Assembly (NCBI RefSeq): GCF_006546825.1
Contig: NZ_VICC01000006.1
Location: forward strand, 558,001 to 622,000
Source of the DNA: Actinomyces oris
Lineage (GTDB): Bacteria; Actinomycetota; Actinomycetes; Actinomycetales; Actinomycetaceae
Length of the DNA: 64,000 nucleotides
Reading direction: 5' to 3'
Positions 58,565 through 64,000 of the stretch are shown here, piece after piece (within the stretch, counting starts at the first letter, position 1; each line of letters opens with the position of its first letter). The translations under genes and the position numbers were made by a program. The notes beneath the pieces are model-generated. The model worked only from the letters and a program-made list of their open reading frames with translations, did no database searches and was not told the DNA's origin.

Positions 58565-59777
58565 AGGTGGTGTGCTTCCTCGCGTCCCGGCCGGTGATGC
58601 GGTCGGGATGCTGGGTGCGCCTGGCGGGGCTCCCACGTCGATACCGCAGGTCTCGGCAGAGGAGACGGCAGGCCTGTTGGCCTCCCTGGGTGCGGGCCAG
58701 GCGCTGGCCGGTGTGGTGGAGGGGCTGCTGGCCCGCCTGCTGGTGGCTGCCCAGGACGCCGACGACGAGTGCTCCACCGCTGACGGGGATGCAGTGCCGC
58801 CTCTCTTCACCAATGAGTCGGGTACTGACGTGGCGCTGGTGGCCGCCTCCGAGCAGCGCCGGACGATGGGCGTGGAGGAGGTCGGCACGTCGGGACTGAT
58901 CGGCCTGGGGGCCTCGGGTTTGGGGGAACTGGCCGCGGCCTGCCGCCGTCTGGCGGCCTGGGCCACCTGGGGCGAGGCTCTGGCGGCGGCCTGCCTGACA
59001 GGGTGCCCTGAGTTGTCGAGTCACCCGGGCCAGTGGGGCCCGCATGGTGAGGTCTCTCCGGTGGTGGGTTATGAGGAGCGGCGGTTCAATGCCACCTGTC
59101 TGCTCTCCACCCGCCTGGGCATCTCTCGGACTCGGGCCGGTCAGATGGTGGATCACGGCCAGGCCCTCATGAGCATGGGCTTCGCCCCGGTCGAGGCCAT
59201 GGAACGCTGCGGGGTCCTGGACTCGGCGAAGGCGTTCCTGGTGACCCGCCGCCTGGAAGACGTACCCACTCCGGTGGCGCTCGCAGTCCAGGACAAGGTT
59301 CTGCCTCAGGCGCCTAGGCGGAGCGTGTCGCAGGTGGGGCGGGATCTGGATCGTGCCCTGATGGAGATCGACCCTGACGGCCACGCTGAGCGGAGCCAGA
59401 ACAATACCGAGCGGCGGTGTGTGTCGCGCCCCCGGCCTGCGGGAGAGGGCCTCTGCCAAGTCCGGCTTCTGCTGCCGACTATGGACGCCCTGCTGCTGGA
59501 CGCCACTCTGGACGCGATCGCCGCTTCGGCGCGGGCCTGCGGCGAGAAGCGCACCCTGGGTCAGCTTAGAGCCGATGCCATCACCGCGATGACCCTCTCA
59601 ACACTGCGCACCAGCCAGCAGGCCGCCTACCATATGCCCGCGCAAGCCCCCACCACCCCCCGCAAGCACAAATCACGACGGCAGCAGCGGTGGCGACGAC
59701 GGTACCGACAACGACAATCACGGAGGGTACAGCCTCGGCGGCGGCATCTGCGGCAGCGGCATCGGTGCCAGCGGTGA
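58557..59777 (+). CDS. DUF222 domain protein, N-terminal part of a frameshifted DUF222-HNH gene
   Basis: The 406-aa frame contains the DUF222 (13E12-type) domain: ERRFNATCLLSTRLGISRTR, ALMSMGFAPVEAMERCGVL and LLLPTMDALLLDATLDAIAA. The last ~45 residues after MPAQAPTTP turn into an Arg/Gln-rich tail that does not look real. The +1 frame from ~59641 carries a Gly/Asp-rich linker and then the HNH part. Removing one base of the C6 run at 59656-59661 would join the two frames. It is probably a gene with an extra C (or a sequence error). Confidence 0.75.
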   Translation: MFEGGVLPRVPAGDAVGMLGAPGGAPTSIPQVSAEETAGLLASLGAGQALAGVVEGLLARLLVAAQDADDECSTADGDAVPPLFTNESGTDVALVAASEQRRTMGVEEVGTSGLIGLGASGLGELAAACRRLAAWATWGEALAAACLTGCPELSSHPGQWGPHGEVSPVVGYEERRFNATCLLSTRLGISRTRAGQMVDHGQALMSMGFAPVEAMERCGVLDSAKAFLVTRRLEDVPTPVALAVQDKVLPQAPRRSVSQVGRDLDRALMEIDPDGHAERSQNNTERRCVSRPRPAGEGLCQVRLLLPTMDALLLDATLDAIAASARACGEKRTLGQLRADAITAMTLSTLRTSQQAAYHMPAQAPTTPRKHKSRRQQRWRRRYRQRQSRRVQPRRRHLRQRHRCQR

Positions 59778-59802
59778 TGACGGTATCTGTGGTGGTGGTG
59801 GT

Positions 59803-61086
59803 TTGAGTGAGCCGGGTTCAGTGCTCTCGTCCTCGGTTCCTCTTGAGCCCCCTTCCCCGGGGCGGCTGCTGCCTGACGGGGTACCTCTGGAAGGGCTCCT
59901 GGGCGCTTTGAGCGGCCTGGTGGGATCGAACAGCCCGTGGTGGACCCCTTCAGCCACCGGTCACCTTCCTCTGCCAGAAGGCATCCGTATCAACGTCAAC
60001 GTCACCGTTCCTCTGAGCAGCCTGGTTGGTCTGGCTCTGCCGGAAGAGGGCCCCACCGGCGGCGTCGATCCCGGAGGCGGCAGCCCCGGCACCTCATCCG
60101 AAGACAACCGGCTCCGGGACGGCATTTCTGGGGGCTGTGGTCCTGGGGACAGCGAGAGCCCCGACGACCCCCGCTGTCTTGATCCAGGTGGAGCCGGCCC
60201 TGGCGAATGCTCCACCGCCGCGTCCGAGCCTCTCAACAGCGCAGACTCCCCGAGCGGCGGGAGAAATCTGCCCACCCCCGGTGGGAGAAGTCTGCCCGGG
60301 CCTAGAGGGAGGAGTCTGCCTGAACTCGCCCCGGTTGCTCCCACCATCCAGCCCACCGCCCAGGTCGTCTCCCCGTTTTCCGCCACACCAGTACAGGTCG
60401 CTGAGGTGAGGATCGAGACGCGCAGCGCAGCGGTACCGGCCATGACCGCCTGGGCCCTGGCCGCCGGCGGGACCTGGAGGCGCCTGGTGACCGACCCCGC
60501 CAGCGGCACCGTCCTGGACGTCGGCCGCACCAGGTACCGGCCTCCGGTGGGACTTGCGGACCTCGTAAGAGCCCGCGACAAAACATGTGTTTTCCCCACC
60601 TGCCAGACTCCGGCCTCCCGCTGCGACATCGACCACCTCACCGCCTGGAGCCAGGGCGGGACCACCAGCCTGGACAACCTCGTGGTGCTCTGTCAGGCCC
60701 ATCACCGACTCAAGCACACTCCCGGATGGGCACTCACCAGAGACCGTGACAGCGGGGTCTTGTCTTGGCACACCCCGGACAAGACCGGCTATCGGCGCCA
60801 CCCAGACGGCACCATCGACCGCCTGCCCCACAAGGTCGGCCCCCACCAGCACCTTGTTCCCAGCACCGTCGTCCCGGCCGACCTGAGCCAGCAGATCGGC
60901 CCTGAGCTCATCGACCGACTCAACACCGCCCTCGACCGTACCCAGCCCAGCAGCGGCAGTGCCCGCCTCGTGACCCGAGGCCCCCTACCCGGCGAAAAGG
61001 CGGGAGACTACGAGACCACCCCTCTTCCGAGGGCCGCCCACTCCCTGGGACTAGCGCCCCTCATCGACCAAGCCCCACCCTTCTGA
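59803..61086 (+). CDS. HNH endonuclease part of the DUF222-HNH gene
   Basis: This frame (427 aa from the chosen start) carries the DUF222-HNH C-terminal features: RINVNVTVPLSSLVGLALPE, TWRRLVTDPASGTVLDVGRT and the HNH site around CVFPTCQTPASRCDIDHLTA with HHRLKHTPGW. In-frame open codons extend back to ~59641 and read as a Gly/Asp-rich linker. It belongs to the same gene as the preceding frame. The 13E12-type proteins are repeated, mobile-like nucleases in actinobacteria. Confidence 0.75.
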   Translation: MSEPGSVLSSSVPLEPPSPGRLLPDGVPLEGLLGALSGLVGSNSPWWTPSATGHLPLPEGIRINVNVTVPLSSLVGLALPEEGPTGGVDPGGGSPGTSSEDNRLRDGISGGCGPGDSESPDDPRCLDPGGAGPGECSTAASEPLNSADSPSGGRNLPTPGGRSLPGPRGRSLPELAPVAPTIQPTAQVVSPFSATPVQVAEVRIETRSAAVPAMTAWALAAGGTWRRLVTDPASGTVLDVGRTRYRPPVGLADLVRARDKTCVFPTCQTPASRCDIDHLTAWSQGGTTSLDNLVVLCQAHHRLKHTPGWALTRDRDSGVLSWHTPDKTGYRRHPDGTIDRLPHKVGPHQHLVPSTVVPADLSQQIGPELIDRLNTALDRTQPSSGSARLVTRGPLPGEKAGDYETTPLPRAAHSLGLAPLIDQAPPF

Positions 61087-61112
61087 CGAGGACGAAGCGG
61101 GTAGCGTCGGGG

Positions 61113-61559
61113 CTACGCGAGCGCCGCGCTGTCCATCTGCGCGGGCACGAACTCGCCCCAGCCGTCCTCGACAAGGCCGGCCCGCAGGCGCTCCATGGCG
61201 GCATCGAGTTCGGGGGCCTCGGGGTGGCGGGCCGAGGAGAAGGACAGGTCCTCCTCGCAGCGGATCGGCAGCACGTGCAGGTGCAGGTGGTCGACGCCGT
61301 AACCGGCCACGACGAGCCCGGCGCGGGGCGCCTCGAAGACGCGCACCTGTGCAGCTCCAATGCGCTTGGCGACCACGGCCAGGTGCGCCACCACGTCATC
61401 GGGCGCGTCCACGTAGGAGTCGACCTCGAGCCGCGGGACCACGAGGACGTGCCCGTCGGTGTGCGGCTCAATGGTGGCGAAGGCGACACAGACCTCGTCC
61501 GCCCACACGAAACGGCCGGGGATCTCGCCGGCGATGATCTTGGTGAAAATCGTGCTCAT
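61113..61559 (-). CDS. HIT family hydrolase
   Basis: The product is 148 aa from the ATG at 61557-61559 (MSTIFTKIIAGEIPGRFVWA). The histidine triad is visible as YGVDHLHLHVLPIR, and the N-terminal part ATIEPHTDGHVLVVPRLEVD is typical. Members hydrolyse nucleoside phosphoramidates or related compounds. The frame is open to 61724, but the family start is the chosen one. Confidence 0.92.
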   Translation of the reverse strand: MSTIFTKIIAGEIPGRFVWADEVCVAFATIEPHTDGHVLVVPRLEVDSYVDAPDDVVAHLAVVAKRIGAAQVRVFEAPRAGLVVAGYGVDHLHLHVLPIRCEEDLSFSSARHPEAPELDAAMERLRAGLVEDGWGEFVPAQMDSAALA

Positions 61560-62090
61560 GGCAGCATTGTCCCCCAGCCGCGCCCGGATCCATCCAGGTT
61601 TGTCAGCAGACGAGCAGTCGCTCACGGGCACGAGTCGGCACGACGTCGAGCCACAGGCGAGTGCACAGATACCGCGCCAACTAATCCGGAACGAACTGGA
61701 CCTGAGCGGGATCGAGCCGTTCAACGTGCTCGATGGCCGTGAAGAAGATGGCCTCCTGGTCGCGAACCAGGGCCGAGCCCCCCCGTCACCTCAAGGTGCA
61801 GGCCGGGAGTCGCCGGGCCACCATCCATACTGTCCACTCCTCATCATGGATGAGAACGTGCTCTCTGATGGCGTAGGCGGAAGTGTCTGCCTCGCTTTGG
61901 AAGAAACGGTGTCGCCAGGAACTGCCTATTGCTGCCCCATGAGTCACTCTCTCGCTCGAGCCACGATGAACGCACAGGAGCCTATCAAGTCGACAAGTAC
62001 GCAACACCCTGACTTTGAGTAGTTTCGATAGCAATAGTCCGACAATTCAAGTTCACACCACCAACTACACCTCACAACACACTAGATGTC
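61560..62090. other. gene-poor stretch with a decayed frame
   Basis: About 530 bases without a convincing gene. On the minus strand one frame (from ~62034 to a TGA at ~61786) ends ...RRLPACTLR; after this stop the same frame continues for ~33 codons (RGGSALVRDQEAIFFTAIEH onwards). This looks like a broken old gene, helped by a G7 run nearby. The base composition falls towards the Abi gene. The family was not recognised. Confidence 0.35.
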
Positions 62091-63014
62091 CTACAATTTC
62101 CATAGTCCACCCTGAACCCAACCATCAGGAGCGCCCGTGCTCCAAAAAGGAACAACCTCGTTTTCGGGAAACGTCCTGAACACCGAAGGTAGTATTTTAA
62201 GATTACCCGCCTTAAGAACTCTCAGTAGATATTGAATCAAAGTAGCCTGACCAAAAATTCGATTCATTGCATCGACACAGAATAGCACCTCGGGATGCGT
62301 TTCCCTTCTCGGCAACCTAGGCGTTTTACCATAAACTCGATTATACATACGTCCATGATGTGCCGCGATGTTTCTCACGATATTCAGGGCTTTTAGCCAA
62401 GATTCCAACTGAGGAGAAGTGAGATTGACAGCATCAGCAACCTTCACCTGAGCAACGCGAGGTGACATTGAATAAAGATGCGTCAACATCCCCCAGTCCA
62501 ACAACTCAACCGCCACCCATATCGGAAGGGTTCCACCATATCTCTCCTTGTGGTGCTGCACAAAGTCCTCACGAGAAGTATCCAACTTTTCGTTATACCT
62601 CTTCAGCCACTCTTTGTATTCTGACGAGCGCTCCCCTCTTGCGACAGGACCTAACAAATCTGCATTAAGATGGATGCACGGGTCTATCTCACCCAACGCA
62701 TGCCCAACCAAGGCTCGCATCGACAGTTCAACTGGCGCCAGCGCAGCGAGGACCGCCACCCTAAGTCGTGCATCAAAATCATAGAGAGCAACCACATCAT
62801 CAAAAGCAGAGCCAGGAAGAAAACGATCAGATCGACCACCCCCATCCGGCCTACGCATACGGAACGGATACCAGTACCCCGATAGGCGATAGTAGTTGAC
62901 CCGACGCAATTTCTCGATGGCTCGCTCACGATCTGCAACACACATTCCCCGCCCTATAAGGAGATCTACCTGCTCCTCATAAGTTTTAAAGCTCTTGGGC
63001 TGTTCAACCACCAT
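62091..63014 (-). CDS. Abi_2 family abortive infection protein
   Basis: The product is 307 aa from the ATG at 63012-63014 (AAGG site five bases upstream; a GTG six bases earlier is also in frame). The family start KSFKTYEEQVDLLIGRGM and NYYRLSGYWYPFRM are typical for AbiD/AbiF-like proteins. The segment ALNIVRNIAAHHGRMYNRVY fits an R-x4-H-type HEPN ribonuclease motif. It would act in phage defence by abortive infection. Its GC is clearly lower than that of neighbours, which suggests horizontal gain. Confidence 0.9.
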   Translation of the reverse strand: MVVEQPKSFKTYEEQVDLLIGRGMCVADRERAIEKLRRVNYYRLSGYWYPFRMRRPDGGGRSDRFLPGSAFDDVVALYDFDARLRVAVLAALAPVELSMRALVGHALGEIDPCIHLNADLLGPVARGERSSEYKEWLKRYNEKLDTSREDFVQHHKERYGGTLPIWVAVELLDWGMLTHLYSMSPRVAQVKVADAVNLTSPQLESWLKALNIVRNIAAHHGRMYNRVYGKTPRLPRRETHPEVLFCVDAMNRIFGQATLIQYLLRVLKAGNLKILPSVFRTFPENEVVPFWSTGAPDGWVQGGLWKL

Positions 63015-63098
63015 TGCCACCTTGACTCATCATCGAGATAAAACGAAGACCGGCCCTGGACTTCCTTGACGGAAGCGGAACCGGTCGTGATGGCTAGA

Positions 63099-63128
63099 AA
63101 TATAATCGACGAAATGCCCGAGATCCAA
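63099..63128 (-). promoter_or_regulatory. promoter of the Abi_2 gene
   Basis: On the minus strand: -35 TTGGAT (63123-63128), 18-base spacer, -10 TATATT (63099-63104). A perfect 12-base palindrome TGACTTAAGTCA (63141-63152) lies just upstream of the -35. Confidence 0.55.
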
Positions 63129-63140
63129 CTTAATGCAACA

Positions 63141-63152
63141 TGACTTAAGTCA
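63141..63152. repeat. 12-base perfect palindrome upstream of the Abi_2 promoter
   Basis: TGACTTAAGTCA reads identically on both strands. It lies between the DtxR-family gene end and the Abi_2 promoter, ~13 bases upstream of the -35. It may be a regulator site; nothing more can be said. Confidence 0.45.
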
Positions 63153-63188
63153 CAACTTTGCACAAAATAGGGTAGTGACAGCTTCAGG

Positions 63189-63953
63189 TCAGGCCAGCAG
63201 CCACAGGGAGCCGTCAGGGATGACGGCCTCCGGAGCACCCTTGGACGCTGCACCGCGTGAGGCGTCGTCGTCCAGCAGGGTGATGACGGTCGCCCGCCTG
63301 CGGCCGCCGCCCTCCACGGCCGGTGCCACGGTGCCCCGATCGCGGATCCGCACCCGGCTGTCCAGCCCGATGCCGGCCCGCTCCAGGCGGCGCAGCGTCT
63401 CGGTGTCGTCCTGAATCCGTCCGACGACGCCGTCGGAGCCCACCGGCAACGTCTCCAGGCCCACCAGGTGGGGCACGATGAGGCGGCCGTCGGCCGTGGG
63501 GATCGGGTCCCCATGCGGATCACGGGTGGGGTGCCCCAGGACCGCATCGAGCCTCTCCAGCAGCCGCTCAGAGACGGCGTGCTCGAGCTCCTCGGCCTCA
63601 GCATGCACCTCATCCCAGCCGAAGCCGAGCCGAGTGACCAGGTAGGTCTCCAGGATGCGGTGACGGCGGATCATGCCCATGGCCCGACGTCGCCCCTCCT
63701 CGGAGAGGGTGACGGCCTTGTAGGGCTCGTGGACGAGCAGCCCCTCCTCCACGAGGCGAGCCACGTTCTCCGAGGCGGTCGAGGGGGCCACCTCCATGCG
63801 TTTGGCCAGGCCGGTGACAGAGGCGCCCGCGCCGCCCCACTCGCACGCGGCCCACACAACCTTGAGATAGTCCTGCGTGACGGTCGAGTCCCCCGCCACC
63901 GAGGACTTCCCACCAGACCCGCTTGGAGCCCTCCGCTCCTTGGGCGCAGTCAC
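63189..63953 (-). CDS. DtxR-family metal-dependent transcriptional regulator
   Basis: The product is 254 aa from the GTG at 63951-63953, which overlaps the stop of the gene upstream (GTGA). The N-terminal winged helix (VTQDYLKVVWAACEWGG, VTGLAKRMEVAPSTASENVA) and metal-binding/dimerisation helix (HRILETYLVTRLGFGWDEVH and EAEELEHAVSERLLERLDAV) are typical. The C-terminal part is SH3-like. It is probably an iron- or manganese-dependent repressor (IdeR/MntR type). Translational coupling to the upstream gene suggests a metal transport context. Confidence 0.9.
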   Translation of the reverse strand: MTAPKERRAPSGSGGKSSVAGDSTVTQDYLKVVWAACEWGGAGASVTGLAKRMEVAPSTASENVARLVEEGLLVHEPYKAVTLSEEGRRRAMGMIRRHRILETYLVTRLGFGWDEVHAEAEELEHAVSERLLERLDAVLGHPTRDPHGDPIPTADGRLIVPHLVGLETLPVGSDGVVGRIQDDTETLRRLERAGIGLDSRVRIRDRGTVAPAVEGGGRRRATVITLLDDDASRGAASKGAPEAVIPDGSLWLLA

Positions 63954-64000
63954 CCGAACAGCCTCGCCAGCTGGCCGCCGAAAGCGATGACGATGGTGAG
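63950..64000 (-). CDS. C-terminus of an unidentified gene upstream of the DtxR-family gene (5' partial)
   Basis: The visible 16 residues (LTIVIAFGGQLARLFG) are hydrophobic and end with a TGA overlapping the next start. It may be the end of a membrane transporter, which would fit its partner, but the family is not known. Confidence 0.5.
   Translation of the reverse strand, partial: LTIVIAFGGQLARLFG

Overview
The window is high-GC DNA read as part of an actinobacterial chromosome. An oral Actinomyces-type organism fits best. The support is the GC content, the HrcA/CIRCE-controlled dnaJ operon, the DUF3097, DUF222-HNH and HerA-like families, repeated leaderless-type promoters, and an SOS-box-like and an iron-box-like site of Gram-positive/actinobacterial type. 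The species cannot be fixed from sequence alone. No rRNA or tRNA gene, insertion sequence or CRISPR array was seen.

Layout. (1) 1-6093: the 3' end of a BREX phage-defence operon: a partial AlbA_2/ATPase/winged-helix protein, PglZ and BrxL. The BrxL C-terminus looks like an MIT_C (MITD1-type) domain instead of the usual Lon-like protease domain. (2) 6182-10298: transporters, a TetR regulator and a MazF-type toxin-antitoxin pair. (3) 10340-18378: rsmE, yggS, a CIRCE-controlled hrcA-dnaJ unit, DUF3097, an NhaD-like antiporter and ferrochelatase. (4) 18533-26386: a minus-strand series with lepA, a MOSC protein, trmB, an MFS transporter, hemW and membrane proteins, several joined by 4-base overlaps. 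(5) 26563-28789: a VTT membrane protein behind an iron-box-like site and a secreted subtilisin-like protease. (6) 28873-35924: a tryptophan operon with a Trp-Trp-Trp leader peptide, trpE, trpG, trpD, a fused trpC-trpB gene and trpA. (7) 36051-40155: three tandem paralogous secreted proteins of unknown function. (8) 40323-46962: a PemK-like protein, rpsT, DUF1846, and an FMN-riboswitch-controlled riboflavin operon (ribD-ribE-ribBA-ribH). (9) 46970-58272: holA-comEC-comEA, a DegV protein, a GT4 glycosyltransferase, a HerA-like ATPase and leuS. (10) 58557-64000: a frameshifted DUF222-HNH gene behind an SOS-box-like site, a HIT protein, a decayed low-GC stretch, an Abi_2 abortive-infection gene and a DtxR-family regulator.

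How the parts work together. The left edge and the right end carry phage-defence or mobile-type genes (BREX, Abi_2, DUF222-HNH, toxin-antitoxin). The middle is metabolic and housekeeping core with recognisable cis control: CIRCE, trp attenuator, FMN riboswitch and stem-loop terminators. The least described items are the BREX tail with an MIT_C-type BrxL and an embedded AlbA_2 ATPase, and the secreted paralog cluster, two members of which share a nearly identical 454-nt block.
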